A stretch of 64,000 nt of DNA, from assembly GCA_930633495.1 (NCBI GenBank), contig CAKNFJ010000001.1, forward strand, positions 3,681,001 through 3,745,000, read 5' to 3'. The notes under the pieces were generated by a model. That model was not told the DNA's origin, did not search any database, and saw nothing but the letters and a program-made list of their open reading frames with translations. The position numbers were made by a program, and so were the translations under genes. The stretch comes from Hyphomicrobiales bacterium (GTDB taxonomy: Bacteria > Pseudomonadota > Alphaproteobacteria > Rhizobiales > Beijerinckiaceae). Shown here in pieces: positions 25,389 to 35,967 of the stretch (positions within the stretch are counted from its first letter, which is position 1; the number at the start of each line of letters is the position of its first letter).

Positions 25389-27389
25389 ATGCGCGACGAC
25401 GACTATGAATCCACCTTCGGCGCCAGCATGCTGGAGCATGAGGATGCCGAGCCGCGCAATCCAACCAACAACCCGACCATGGGCGAGTTGATCTCGCAGC
25501 GTTTTTCGCGACGTGGATTGCTCAAGGGGGCGCTCGCCGTTTCGGCGATCTCGGCGACGGTGGGCACGCTTGCGCTTGAAACCGCCGGGGAGGCGCAGGC
25601 GCAAGGGGCAAAATCCGCCTTCTCCTTCAAGGAGGTCGAGGTCGGCGTCGATGCCGATCACCATGTCGCCGATGGCTACGAGGCGCAGGTGCTGCTGCGC
25701 TGGGGCGACCCGCTGACGGCCGATGCGCCGGCCTTCGATCCGGCGAAGCAGACGCCGGAATCTCAGGGCAAGCAGTTCGGCTACAACAACGACTTCGTCG
25801 GCTATGTGCCGATACCCGGTGCGGCCGACCCCTCGGCGCATGGGCTGCTCTTCGTGAACCACGAATACACCAACCCGCATCTGATGTTTCCGGGCGTCGT
25901 CGAGATGAAGGACGGCAAGCCGGTGATGAAGAACGCGACGCCGGAGCGCTTCGCGATCGAGGCGATGGCGCATGGCGCGACGGTCGCGGAAATCCGCAAG
26001 ACCGGCAGCCAATGGGCGCTGGTCAGGGATTCCAAATATAACCGCCGCATCACCGCCGCGACCGAGATGCAGCTCTCCGGGCCGGTTGCCGGCAGCGAGC
26101 GGGTGAAGACCAATGCCGATGCCAGCGGGCGCAAGGTGCTGGGCACGCTCAACAACTGCTCGGGCGCGCTGACGCCCTGGGGTACTTTCGTCTCGGGCGA
26201 GGAGAACTTTCATGGCTATTTCTCCGGCAAGCTGCCGGAGGGGCATCGCGAGGAGGCGAACTACAAGCGCCTCGCCGTGCCGTCCTCTCCTTACGCCTGG
26301 GGCCGCTTCGAGGAGCGCTTCGATCTCGCCAGGGAGCCGAACGAGGCCAACCGCTTCGGCTGGGTGATCGAGGTCGACCCCTTCGATCCGAACTCGGTGC
26401 CCAAGAAGCGCACGGCGGTCGGCCGCTTCAAGCATGAGGGCGCCGACATGATCGTCGCCAAAGACGGGCGCGTGGTCGCCTATCTCGGCGACGATGAGCG
26501 CTTCGACTATGTCTACAAATTCGTGACAGTCGGCCGTTTCGATCCGAACAACCGCGCTGCCAATCTCGACCTGCTCGATTCCGGCACGCTCTACGTCGCC
26601 AAGTTCGCGGCGGACGGCACGCATGAATGGCTGCCGCTGGTCTTCGGGCAGGGGCCGCTCACCGCCGCCAATGGCTTCCAGAACCAGGCCGACGTGCTGA
26701 TCGAGGCGCGTCGCGCCGGCGACCTGCTCGGCGCGACCAAGATGGACCGCCCCGAGGACATCACGCCCAACCCGGTGACGGGCAAGGTCTATGTGATGCT
26801 GACCAACAATACGAGCCGCAAGGACGGTGAGGTCGACGCCGCCAATCCGCGCGCCAAGAACGCCTTCGGCCATATCATCGAGATCGCCGAGGCCGATGGC
26901 GACCATACCGCGACCAGGGGGCGCTGGGAGATCCTGCTGAAATGCGGCGATCCGTCCGTGGCGGCGGTCGGCGCGAGCTTCTCGACCGATACGACCAAGA
27001 ACGGCTGGTTCGGCATGCCCGACAATGCCGTGGTCGATTCCGCCGGGCGGCTCTGGGTCGCGACCGACGGCAACGGCATCGACGTGACCGGGCGCACCGA
27101 CGGGCTCTGGGCGGTCGATACCGAGGGCGGCGCGCGCCGGACCTCGAAGCTGTTCTACCGCGTGCCGCATGGCGCGGAACTCTGCGGCCCCTGCTTCACG
27201 CCGGACGACACCACCGCCTTCGTCGCCGTGCAGCATCCCGGTGATGACGGGCCGGACTGGCCGGAATTCGGCCGCCGCTCCTATTACGAGGACCTCTCGA
27301 CCCGCTGGCCGGACTTCAAGCCGGATATGCCGGTGCGGCCTTCAGTGGTGGCGATCACCCGGAAGGGCGGGGGGAAGATCGGGGTTTGA
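25389..27389 (+). CDS. phoX: PhoX-family alkaline phosphatase (DUF839), Tat-exported
   Basis: PhoX is a calcium/iron-dependent periplasmic phosphatase that releases phosphate from organic esters. The 666-aa precursor has a Tat signal (FSRRGLLKGALAVSA, residues ~38-52) and the DUF839 segments LLFVNHEYTNPHLMFP, NNCSGALTPWGTFVSGEEN, RFKHEGADMIV and DRPEDITPNPVTGKVYV. ATG at 25389 is chosen because it starts the usual long pre-signal N-region (MRDDDYESTFG) after GGCGAGCC; the frame is open further upstream to 25305. The Pho box upstream fits the function. Confidence 0.93.
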   Translation: MRDDDYESTFGASMLEHEDAEPRNPTNNPTMGELISQRFSRRGLLKGALAVSAISATVGTLALETAGEAQAQGAKSAFSFKEVEVGVDADHHVADGYEAQVLLRWGDPLTADAPAFDPAKQTPESQGKQFGYNNDFVGYVPIPGAADPSAHGLLFVNHEYTNPHLMFPGVVEMKDGKPVMKNATPERFAIEAMAHGATVAEIRKTGSQWALVRDSKYNRRITAATEMQLSGPVAGSERVKTNADASGRKVLGTLNNCSGALTPWGTFVSGEENFHGYFSGKLPEGHREEANYKRLAVPSSPYAWGRFEERFDLAREPNEANRFGWVIEVDPFDPNSVPKKRTAVGRFKHEGADMIVAKDGRVVAYLGDDERFDYVYKFVTVGRFDPNNRAANLDLLDSGTLYVAKFAADGTHEWLPLVFGQGPLTAANGFQNQADVLIEARRAGDLLGATKMDRPEDITPNPVTGKVYVMLTNNTSRKDGEVDAANPRAKNAFGHIIEIAEADGDHTATRGRWEILLKCGDPSVAAVGASFSTDTTKNGWFGMPDNAVVDSAGRLWVATDGNGIDVTGRTDGLWAVDTEGGARRTSKLFYRVPHGAELCGPCFTPDDTTAFVAVQHPGDDGPDWPEFGRRSYYEDLSTRWPDFKPDMPVRPSVVAITRKGGGKIGV

Positions 27390-27427
27390 GGCTTTTCTCT
27401 CCACGCGGCTGAAAGCCTGAGCGCGGG

Positions 27428-27572
27428 AACCCTCTCCTGTAAGGAGAGGGTAGGGTGAGGTGTCGGCCGTTGGACGTTTAGCCGCAACCTCACCGCGTTC
27501 CTGAGCAAGGGCGCATAATTCGGGCAGGGGCCTACACCTCACCCCTGCCCCTCTCCTTACAGGAGAGGGGTT
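27428..27572. repeat. 145-bp inverted-repeat element between phoX and fba
   Basis: Imperfect inverted arms of about 37 bp (27428-27462 and 27535-27572) read AACCCTCTCCTGTAAGGAGA... and its complement, separated by about 72 bp. Each arm contains its own CTCTCCT/AGGAGAG hairpin and a GGTGAGGTG edge. It lies between convergent genes and resembles MITE-like repeats seen in other Rhizobiales genomes. Confidence 0.8.
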
Positions 27573-27602
27573 CCCCGCGTGTTACCGGGACGAGTCGAGC
27601 CT

Positions 27603-28685
27603 TTACGCCGCCTTCTTGGCTCCGAAGGTCGGGTCGAGTTCGCCCTTGGCGTAGCGCTTAGCCATCTCGGCCAGCGTGATGACGCGCTTGATCTTCGAGG
27701 CCTGGCCGGCGGTGTTGAACTCCTCAAGGCGCTGCTTGCAGAGCTTGGTCATCGCTTCCATGGCGGGCTTCAGATACTTGCGCGGGTCGAATTCGCCCGG
27801 GTTCTCCGACAGGATCTTGCGGATCTGGCCGGTCATCGCCATGCGGTTGTCGGTGTCGATATTGATCTTGCGCACGCCGTGCTTGATGCCGCGCTGGATC
27901 TCCTCGACCGGCACGCCCCAGGTCTGGGGCATCTTGCCGCCATACTGGTTGATGATGTCCTGGAGGTCCTGCGGAACGCTGGACGAGCCGTGCATGACGA
28001 GATGCATGTTCGGCAGCTTCTTGTGGATCTCCTCGATGACATGCATCGCCAGGATCGCGCCGTCGGGCTTGCGGGTGAACTTGTAGGCGCCGTGCGAGGT
28101 GCCCATGGCGATGGCGAGCGCATCGACCTTGGTCTCGGCGACGAACTTTACGGCCTCGTCGGGGTTGGTCAGGAGCTGGTCATGGCTGAGCTTGCCCTCG
28201 AAGCCGTGGCCGTCCTCCTTCTCGCCTTCGCCGGATTCCAGCGAGCCGAGCACGCCGAGCTCGCCCTCGACCGAGATGCCGCCGAGATGGGACATCTCGG
28301 TGACGGTCTTGGTGACGCCGACATTGTAGTCCCAGTCGCCCGGCGTCTTGCCGTCGGCCTTGAGCGAGCCGTCCATCATGACCGAGGTGAAGCCGGCCTG
28401 GATCGCGGTCATGCAGGTCGCCGGCTCGTTGCCGTGGTCGAGATGCACGCAGACCGGGATATGCGGATAGATCTCGGTCACGGCGTCCATCATGTGCTTG
28501 AGCATGATGTCGTTCGCGTAGGAACGGGCGCCGCGCGAGGCCTGGATGATGACCGGCGCGTCGGTCGCGTCGGCAGCCGCCATGATCGCCAGCGCCTGCT
28601 CCATGTTGTTGATGTTGAAGGCGGGCACGCCGTAGTCGTTCTCGGCGGCATGATCGAGCAACTGGCGAAGCGTGATACGGGCCAC
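27603..28685 (-). CDS. fba: Fructose-bisphosphate aldolase, class II
   Basis: This zinc enzyme interconverts fructose-1,6-bisphosphate with the two triose phosphates, and often sedoheptulose-1,7-bisphosphate. The 360-aa product has [15 protein letters not shown] near the start, the zinc-site [18 protein letters not shown] and HGSSSVPQ. The start is GTG at 28685 (VARITLRQL), because AGGGGAG lies eight bases upstream. It is the last gene of the minus-strand carbon cluster tkt-gap-membrane protein-pgk-fba. Confidence 0.96.
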   Translation of the reverse strand: MARITLRQLLDHAAENDYGVPAFNINNMEQALAIMAAADATDAPVIIQASRGARSYANDIMLKHMMDAVTEIYPHIPVCVHLDHGNEPATCMTAIQAGFTSVMMDGSLKADGKTPGDWDYNVGVTKTVTEMSHLGGISVEGELGVLGSLESGEGEKEDGHGFEGKLSHDQLLTNPDEAVKFVAETKVDALAIAMGTSHGAYKFTRKPDGAILAMHVIEEIHKKLPNMHLVMHGSSSVPQDLQDIINQYGGKMPQTWGVPVEEIQRGIKHGVRKINIDTDNRMAMTGQIRKILSENPGEFDPRKYLKPAMEAMTKLCKQRLEEFNTAGQASKIKRVITLAEMAKRYAKGELDPTFGAKKAA

Positions 28686-28779
28686 GATTGGCACTCCCCT
28701 TTGGCTAATCTGTATGCAGGTGGATTTAGTGCGTAAGCGCCCCGCGCGCAAAGCGAAAGCGTTACATGCTGAACATGCG

Positions 28780-28807
28780 AAGGGCCGCCCGTCGCCGGGC
28801 GGCCCTT
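28780..28807 (-). terminator. Hairpin after pgk
   Basis: A 12-bp perfect stem (AAGGGCCGCCCG, 28780-28791; CGGGCGGCCCTT, 28796-28807) lies 17 bp after the pgk stop. It has no T-run beyond the stem, so termination may be partial and allow read-through into fba. Confidence 0.5.
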
Positions 28808-28823
28808 GCGATAGCCATCGAAA

Positions 28824-30017
28824 TCAGGCTTTCCGCAGCGCCTCGACGCCCGGCAGGGCCTTGCCTTCCATCCATTCGAGGAAGGCGCCGCCGGCTGTCG
28901 AGATATAGGTGAGGTCGTCCGCGACGCCGGCATGGTTCATGGCCGAGACGGTGTCGCCGCCGCCGGCGACTGCGACGAGTTCGCCGGCCTTGACGCGCTT
29001 GGCTGCGGCCTTGGCGACGGCGACGGTCGCGGTGTCGAAGGGCGGCAGCTCGAAGGCGCCGAACGGCCCGTTCCAGACCAGCGTCTTCACCTTGTCGAGC
29101 CGCAGCACGACCTCGGCGATCGAGAGCGGGCCGGCATCGAGGATCATCTCGTCGGCTTCGACGCCGTCGACCGGCACGACCCGGTAGCTCGGATGCGCCT
29201 TGAACTCGCGCGCCACCAGCACGTCGACCGGCAGCAGGATCTCGCAGCCGGCGGCCTTGGCCTTCTCCTCGATCTCGCGGGCGGTGCCGAGCAGGTCATG
29301 CTCGCAGAGCGACTTGCCGACATTGATGCCGCGGGCGGCGAGGAAGGTGTTGGCCATGCCGCCGCCGATGGCGAGGACATCGACCTTCTTCACGAGGTTG
29401 CCGAGCAGATCGAGCTTGGTGGAGACCTTGGCGCCGCCGACGATCGCCATCACCGGCCGGGCCGGGTTGTCGAGGCCGGCCGAGAGAGCTTCGAGCTCCG
29501 CCTGCATGGTGCGCCCGGCATAGGCCGGCAGCACATGGGCGAGGCCCTCGGTCGAGGCATGGGCGCGGTGGGCGGCCGAGAAGGCGTCGTTGACATAGAC
29601 ATCGCCATTGGCGGCGAGCGCCTTGACGAACTCCGCGTCGTTCTTCTCGTCCCCGGCGTGGAAGCGGGTGTTCTCCAGCAGCAGCACGTCGCCGTTCTTC
29701 GCGGCGGCCAGCGCCTTGGCGACGGGCTCGCCGATGCAGTCTTCGACGAAGGCGACGGGGCGGCCGAGCGCCTGCGTCAGCGCCGGCACGACCTGCTTCA
29801 GGCTGTTCTTGTCGTCACGGCCCTTCGGGCGGCCGAAATGGGCGAGAAGGACGACCTTGCCGCCCTTGTCGGCGATCTCGCGGATCGTCGGCAGGATGCG
29901 GTCGATGCGGGTGGTGTCGCTGACCTTGCCGTCCTCCATCGGGACGTTGAGGTCGACGCGGACGAGAACGCGCTTACCGGCAAGGTCGGCGTCGTCGAGG
30001 GTGCGGAAAGCGGTCAT
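28824..30017 (-). CDS. pgk: Phosphoglycerate kinase
   Basis: Pgk transfers phosphate between 1,3-bisphosphoglycerate and ADP. The 397-aa product has the N-terminal [23 protein letters not shown], the [20 protein letters not shown] segment and the nucleotide loop [12 protein letters not shown] near the C-terminus. It starts four bases into the end of the upstream membrane-protein gene (ATGA overlap), so the two are translationally coupled. Confidence 0.97.
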   Translation of the reverse strand: MTAFRTLDDADLAGKRVLVRVDLNVPMEDGKVSDTTRIDRILPTIREIADKGGKVVLLAHFGRPKGRDDKNSLKQVVPALTQALGRPVAFVEDCIGEPVAKALAAAKNGDVLLLENTRFHAGDEKNDAEFVKALAANGDVYVNDAFSAAHRAHASTEGLAHVLPAYAGRTMQAELEALSAGLDNPARPVMAIVGGAKVSTKLDLLGNLVKKVDVLAIGGGMANTFLAARGINVGKSLCEHDLLGTAREIEEKAKAAGCEILLPVDVLVAREFKAHPSYRVVPVDGVEADEMILDAGPLSIAEVVLRLDKVKTLVWNGPFGAFELPPFDTATVAVAKAAAKRVKAGELVAVAGGGDTVSAMNHAGVADDLTYISTAGGAFLEWMEGKALPGVEALRKA

Positions 30018-30481
30018 CGCGCCAGCAGGCTCCCGAACAGGCCGGGCACGCCGAACCTTAGCACCAGGATGGTGAGGGTGACGGAGAGGACGGCGGTGAC
30101 GATGGCGGTCATGAACAGCGTGCCGGTACGCGGGGTCGCGTCGACGCGGTCGCGCAGATTGGCGATCTCGTTGCGGATGGCGGCGAAATCCATGGTGCCG
30201 GCTGCGGCATCGACCTTATGGGCGCTGCGCTCCAGCGAGGCTTCGGCGCGGGTCAGCACGGCCTCGTAGCGGGCGAACTTCTCCTCGATACGCGCGGCCT
30301 TCTCCTCGATGCGGGAGAGCTGGTCGAGCTGGCGCGGCTCGAGCTTCGTGGCGACTTCGGCGGAGGCCGACGGCGCGGAGGTCACGGCTACGGGGGAGGG
30401 GCTGAAGGCGGGGGGCGGCGGCGTCACGGCAGACAACTCGGCGGTTGCAGCGGACGTAACAGTCGGCTCGATCTTGGCCAT
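30014..30481 (-). CDS. Unknown single-pass membrane protein coupled to pgk
   Basis: This 155-aa protein was not recognised. It has a proline/alanine-rich N-terminal third, a charged helix predicted as coiled coil (about residues 55-110, [20 protein letters not shown]), and one C-terminal transmembrane helix ([19 protein letters not shown]) with a short tail. The start at 30481 has GGAGAG five bases upstream. It lies between gap and pgk and overlaps the pgk start, so it should be made together with glycolytic enzymes. Its plan recalls coiled-coil tail-anchored proteins, but no function can be given. Confidence 0.7.
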   Translation of the reverse strand: MAKIEPTVTSAATAELSAVTPPPPAFSPSPVAVTSAPSASAEVATKLEPRQLDQLSRIEEKAARIEEKFARYEAVLTRAEASLERSAHKVDAAAGTMDFAAIRNEIANLRDRVDATPRTGTLFMTAIVTAVLSVTLTILVLRFGVPGLFGSLLAR

Positions 30482-30507
30482 GGGCTCTCCGTAGCTGGGA
30501 GGAAGTG

Positions 30508-30540
30508 GCGGGGCCGCGCCAGGCACGGCTGCGGCCCCGC
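30508..30540 (-). terminator. GC-rich hairpin after gap
   Basis: A 10-bp perfect inverted repeat (GCGGGGCCGC, 30508-30517; GCGGCCCCGC, 30531-30540) lies 12 bp beyond the gap stop. Without a T-run it may act as an RNA-stability or attenuation hairpin. Confidence 0.4.
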
Positions 30541-30552
30541 TTCAGCGATGGA

Positions 30553-31563
30553 TCAGAGCAGGGCGCCCATGGCGACGGCCGTGTCGCTCATGCGGTTCGA
30601 GAAGCCCCACTCGTTGTCGTACCAGGACATCACGCGCACGAACTTGTCGTCCATGACCTTGGTCTGGTCGAGCGCGAAGGTCGAGGATGCCGGATCGTGG
30701 TTGAAGTCGATCGAGACGTTCGGCTGGTCGGTGACGGCGAGGATGCCCTTCAGCGCGCCACGCTTCGACGCCTTGATGATGGCCTCGTTGATCTTCTCGA
30801 CCGTGGTCTTGCGCTTCGCGATGAACTTGAAGTCGACGACCGAGACGTTCGGGGTCGGCACGCGCACCGAGGTGCCGTCGAGACGGCCCTTGAGCTCGGG
30901 GATGACGAGGCCGATCGCCTTGGCGGCGCCGGTCGAGGTCGGGATCATCGAGAGCGCGGCGGCGCGGCCGCGATAGAGATCCTTGTGCATCGTGTCGAGC
31001 GTCGGCTGGTCGCCGGTATAGGCATGGATTGTGGTCATGAAGCCCTTGTCGATACCGACGGCGTCATGCAGCACGCGCACGACCGGCGCGAGGCAATTCG
31101 TGGTGCAGGAGGCGTTGGAGACCACGAGATGATCCTTGGTCAGCTCGTGCTGGTTGACGCCGAAGACGACGGTCAGGTCGGCGCCGTCGCAGGGGGCCGA
31201 GACCAGGACGCGCTTGGCGCCGGCGGCGAGATGGGCGCTCGCCTTCTCCTTGCTGGTGAAGAAGCCGGTACATTCCAGCGCGATGTCGACGCCGAGCGCC
31301 TTGTGCGGCAGGTCCTTGGGGTCGCGGATCGCGGTGACCTTGATCGGGCCGCGGCCGACATCGATCGTGTCGCCGGAGACGGTCACCGTGCCGGGGAAGC
31401 GGCCATGGACGGAGTCGAAGCGGAAGAGGTGAGCATTCGTCTCGACCGGGCCGAGATCATTGATCGCGACGACCTCGATATCCTTGCGCTTCGACTCGAT
31501 GATCGCGCGCAGAACGTTGCGCCCGATACGGCCGAAGCCGTTGATCGCCACCTTAACCGTCAT
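30553..31563 (-). CDS. gap: Glyceraldehyde-3-phosphate dehydrogenase, type I
   Basis: This 336-aa NAD(P)-dependent enzyme has [18 protein letters not shown] at the N-terminus, the catalytic [13 protein letters not shown] near residue 152 and [20 protein letters not shown]. The conserved [11 protein letters not shown] is near the end. It serves glycolysis, gluconeogenesis or the Calvin cycle. It is preceded by a composite palindromic repeat and by tkt on the same strand. Confidence 0.97.
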   Translation of the reverse strand: MTVKVAINGFGRIGRNVLRAIIESKRKDIEVVAINDLGPVETNAHLFRFDSVHGRFPGTVTVSGDTIDVGRGPIKVTAIRDPKDLPHKALGVDIALECTGFFTSKEKASAHLAAGAKRVLVSAPCDGADLTVVFGVNQHELTKDHLVVSNASCTTNCLAPVVRVLHDAVGIDKGFMTTIHAYTGDQPTLDTMHKDLYRGRAAALSMIPTSTGAAKAIGLVIPELKGRLDGTSVRVPTPNVSVVDFKFIAKRKTTVEKINEAIIKASKRGALKGILAVTDQPNVSIDFNHDPASSTFALDQTKVMDDKFVRVMSWYDNEWGFSNRMSDTAVAMGALL

Positions 31564-31591
31564 ATCTTCCTCTCCTTCGCCAGAGCACGCG

Positions 31592-31693
31592 CCGATCTGG
31601 CTGCTTCTCAGCCAGATCGGATCACGCGTTCTCTATCACTATTAGAGACGGATTCACCGATCAGGTTGGAACAACCTGATCGGATCCGGCTCT
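31592..31693. repeat. Composite palindromic repeat, copy 2 (upstream of gap)
   Basis: Same plan as 6822-6917. A perfect 12-bp palindrome (CCGATCTGGCTG/CAGCCAGATCGG, 31592-31603 and 31609-31620) is followed after 30 nt by a 43-nt unit (31651-31693) whose core arms are CCGATCAGGTTG and CAACCTGATCGG. The 43-nt unit differs from the purE copy at two positions. It lies 29 bp upstream of the gap start codon. Confidence 0.85.
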
Positions 31694-31799
31694 AGCGAAC
31701 CGGCGCAGCCGTCGCTATCCACGCGGGCAATTCGGCCAAAGAATGGCCGAACGCAAGACCTCTTTCGGGAATATCAGTCCTGTCTGCGAGAAACAGGGC

Positions 31800-33797
<1,998 letters not shown>

Positions 33798-34140
33798 GAT
33801 GGTCTCACGGGCTTAAGTCGGACGGCGGGAGGGCCGGACCGGCCTGCGCGACAGCGGGCCGGCGAGGATGGGAAGGCAGTTTTGCAGCTGCTTTTGGCAA
33901 GCTTCGGAAGGACGGGTGGATTAGGCCCGGCTCTCCCCTTGAGTCAATTCGCGGAGCCCTGCTTTCAGGGTCGCAGGCACTGGTTTTGGGCGGTTTTCCG
34001 CAGGCGGCGCTTCCGCTGCGGCGAACAAGCCCTTGCCGGTTCGCGTTTCCGTGCCTCAGGCGACGATTCCTGCTTTCCGGCGTTCTGCTGTAAATTAGAG
34101 CACGAATCGTGTGAGCCGACTTCGGTCTGAAAGGAGAGCG
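33798..34140. other. Divergent intergenic region tkt / DUF4164-zapA
   Basis: 343 bp without a convincing gene. It should hold the divergent promoters. TGTAAATTAGAGC at 34088-34100 is a possible -10 area for the plus-strand genes. No repeat or RNA structure stands out. Confidence 0.5.
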
Positions 34141-34464
34141 ATGGTGGCGAGCCTGATGCTGGACAATGCGCTGGCGCGTCTGGACAGCGCCTTGGGGCAG
34201 CTCGAGGCGGCGGCGCGGCGGCGGGTCGAGGCGGAACGCGGCCGGGGCAATCTCGAAACCGAGCTGGCGCTGATGCAGGACGATCGGGCGCGGCTCGCGG
34301 CCGATCTCGACGGCGCGATGGCGCGGCTCGGTCATGTCGAGACGGCGGCGGCCGATGTCGACCAGCGGCTGCAGCGCGCCATGAACGTCATCGGCGCGGT
34401 GATCGAGCGGGTGCAGGCACAGCAGCCGGTCGAGGAGCCCGAACCCGAGCACGAAGCAAGCTAG
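34141..34464 (+). CDS. DUF4164 coiled-coil protein
   Basis: This 107-aa protein is helical and charged (LARLDSALGQLEAAARRRVE; LALMQDDRARLAADLDGAMA), the DUF4164 pattern, with an acidic tail. ATG 34141 has AAGGAGAG just upstream; the frame is open ten codons further. It sits 20 bp before zapA, so the two are probably cotranscribed. A division-related role is plausible from position only. Confidence 0.8.
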   Translation: MVASLMLDNALARLDSALGQLEAAARRRVEAERGRGNLETELALMQDDRARLAADLDGAMARLGHVETAAADVDQRLQRAMNVIGAVIERVQAQQPVEEPEPEHEAS

Positions 34465-34484
34465 AGCGGAAGGCAGGAGAGCGG

Positions 34485-34853
34485 ATGCCGCAAGTCAACG
34501 TCATGATCTCCGGCAAGGCCTATCGCATGGCCTGCGGTGAGGGTGAGGAGGCCCATCTGGAGGGGCTTGCCCGGTTCTACGACGAGAAGATCGGCGAGAT
34601 GCGGCAGGCTTTCGGCGAGATCGGCGATATGCGGCTGCATGTGATGGCGGCTCTGATGGTGGCCGACGAGGTCCATGAATTGAAGCAGAGGCTGGCGAGG
34701 CTCGAAGCGGATCTCGCCGCGACGCAGGGTGACGCCGGGGCGGCCGACAGGCGTCTGAACGAAGTCGAGGATCGGGCGGCGGAAGCGCTGGTCGCGGCGG
34801 CCGAGCGGATCGAGGGCGTGGCGAAGAGCCTGATCCCGACGGCGGTGGGGTAG
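34485..34853 (+). CDS. zapA: Cell division protein ZapA
   Basis: ZapA bundles FtsZ filaments at the division site. The 122-aa protein has the family N-terminus PQVNVMISGKAYRMACGEGE, HLEGLARFYDEKIGEM, and MRLHVMAALMVADEVHELK leading into a coiled coil. The DUF4164 gene is directly upstream. The 6S RNA gene and cyclo-ligase gene that often follow zapA are not here; a palindromic repeat follows instead. Confidence 0.92.
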   Translation: MPQVNVMISGKAYRMACGEGEEAHLEGLARFYDEKIGEMRQAFGEIGDMRLHVMAALMVADEVHELKQRLARLEADLAATQGDAGAADRRLNEVEDRAAEALVAAAERIEGVAKSLIPTAVG

Positions 34854-34860
34854 GGTCATG

Positions 34861-34958
34861 CGTCATGCTCGGGCTTGGCCCGAGCATCTCTGGGCGGGAA
34901 TGCGTCCCTTCCTGCCGGGGATTCTTGGGTCTGCGTTTCGCTTCGCCCGAGAATGACG
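34861..34958. repeat. REP-like double palindrome, copy 3 (zapA/pal), inverted
   Basis: This 98-bp element is copy 1/copy 2 in opposite orientation: CGTCATGCTCGGGC...GCCCGAGCAT first, then CTTCGCCCGAGAATGACG. It starts 8 bp after the zapA stop, between convergent genes. Confidence 0.9.
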
Positions 34959-34971
34959 CCCCGTTCAAGAA

Positions 34972-35004
34972 AGAAAAAAGCCCCGGATGTCGCCATCCGG
35001 GGCT
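34972..35004 (-). terminator. Intrinsic terminator of pal
   Basis: A 10-bp perfect stem (GCCCCGGATG, 34980-34989; CATCCGGGGC, 34994-35003) is followed on the minus strand by CTTTTTTC. It lies 24 bp beyond the pal stop. Confidence 0.9.
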
Positions 35005-35027
35005 TTGCATTTTCAGGCTGATGTAGA

Positions 35028-35543
35028 TCAGACGCCGGGGGCGCCGCCGGCCCCGTCCAGCACCGTGACGGCGCGGCGGTTCTGCGACCAGCAGGAGATG
35101 TCGTTGCAGACCGCGACCGGGCGCTCCTTGCCATAGGAGATGGTGCGCATGCGGTTCGCCTGGATGCCGCGCGAGGCGAGATAGTCGCGCACGGTTTGGG
35201 CGCGGCGGGCGCCGAGCGAATAGTTGTATTCGCGCGTGCCGCGCTCGTCGGCATGGCCCTCGACCGTGAAGGTGTAGCGCGGATAGCGCTGCAGCCAGCC
35301 GGCCTGCTTGTCGAGGGTGGCGGTAGCGGTCGAGGTCAGGTCGGTGGAGTCCGTCTCGAAGAAGACGCGGTCGCCGACGTTCACCACGAAGTCCTGGGCG
35401 CTGCCGGGCGTCGCAGCACCGCCGGCGCCGAAGCCCGAGCCATCGGCGTTTTGGTCCTTGGCGCAGGCGCCGAGCGCGAGCGTCGCGGCGATGGCGGCGG
35501 CGAAACGGACGGAACGGCCGCCGGCGAAAAGCGTGGTCATCAT
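35028..35543 (-). CDS. pal: Peptidoglycan-associated lipoprotein
   Basis: Pal is the outer-membrane lipoprotein of the Tol-Pal system, which constricts the outer membrane at division. The 171-aa precursor has a lipobox (LALGACAKD, Cys near residue 27), a glycine-rich linker and the OmpA domain: FTVEGHADERGTREYNYSLG, RRAQTVRDYLASRG, TISYGKERP. Two adjacent ATG codons start it; 35543 is used, with GGAG seven bases upstream. It is separated from tolB by an FAD-oxidoreductase gene, and a terminator follows. Confidence 0.95.
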   Translation of the reverse strand: MMTTLFAGGRSVRFAAAIAATLALGACAKDQNADGSGFGAGGAATPGSAQDFVVNVGDRVFFETDSTDLTSTATATLDKQAGWLQRYPRYTFTVEGHADERGTREYNYSLGARRAQTVRDYLASRGIQANRMRTISYGKERPVAVCNDISCWSQNRRAVTVLDGAGGAPGV

Positions 35544-35967
35544 GGTTGAACTCCGGGCGATCGAAATCGTGTCGAAATCTCGTTGCGAAATCTTTTGGCG
35601 TCGCGCTTCAGGACGGCGATGCCTTGCTGCCATCAATGAAGCGTCAACCTAAACGAGACCTTGCCAAATCAGGGCGAAGTGGCGGCATTGCGGCTTATGG
35701 TTAACCAAATATGGCGAAAGCCGTTTCCGGACTCGGCCGTGGCCTTGGGGACACAGTTGGCCGGGCAGGGCTTCGAGAGGCCGGCCAGGGTGGGGTGGGG
35801 GCAGGCCGGGAGCGATTGAGTTTCGGTGCCGGGTGGGCGGCGGAGCTGCGTGGCGACCATGCGACGAGCCGAGGCCCGACAGGCCTCCGGCGGCACAGGG
35901 CGACGATATCCCGTCTCCCCGCGCCGCCGGCGCTAATCACTGTCGTCAAAGGTCCTGGCAATGAGGC
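35544..35967. other. Intergenic region upstream of pal
   Basis: 424 bp without a convincing gene on either strand. It probably holds a dedicated pal promoter: TTGCGGCTTATGGTTAACCAAATATGG near 35685-35713 is the only AT-rich patch (shown here in part as GGTTAACCAAATATGG). It also contains a G-rich stretch at 35788-35800. Confidence 0.45.

Noticed and set aside
25323..27236. 637-codon minus-strand frame opposite phoX
   Set aside because: Antisense shadow; phoX has a Tat signal, DUF839 motifs and a Pho box.
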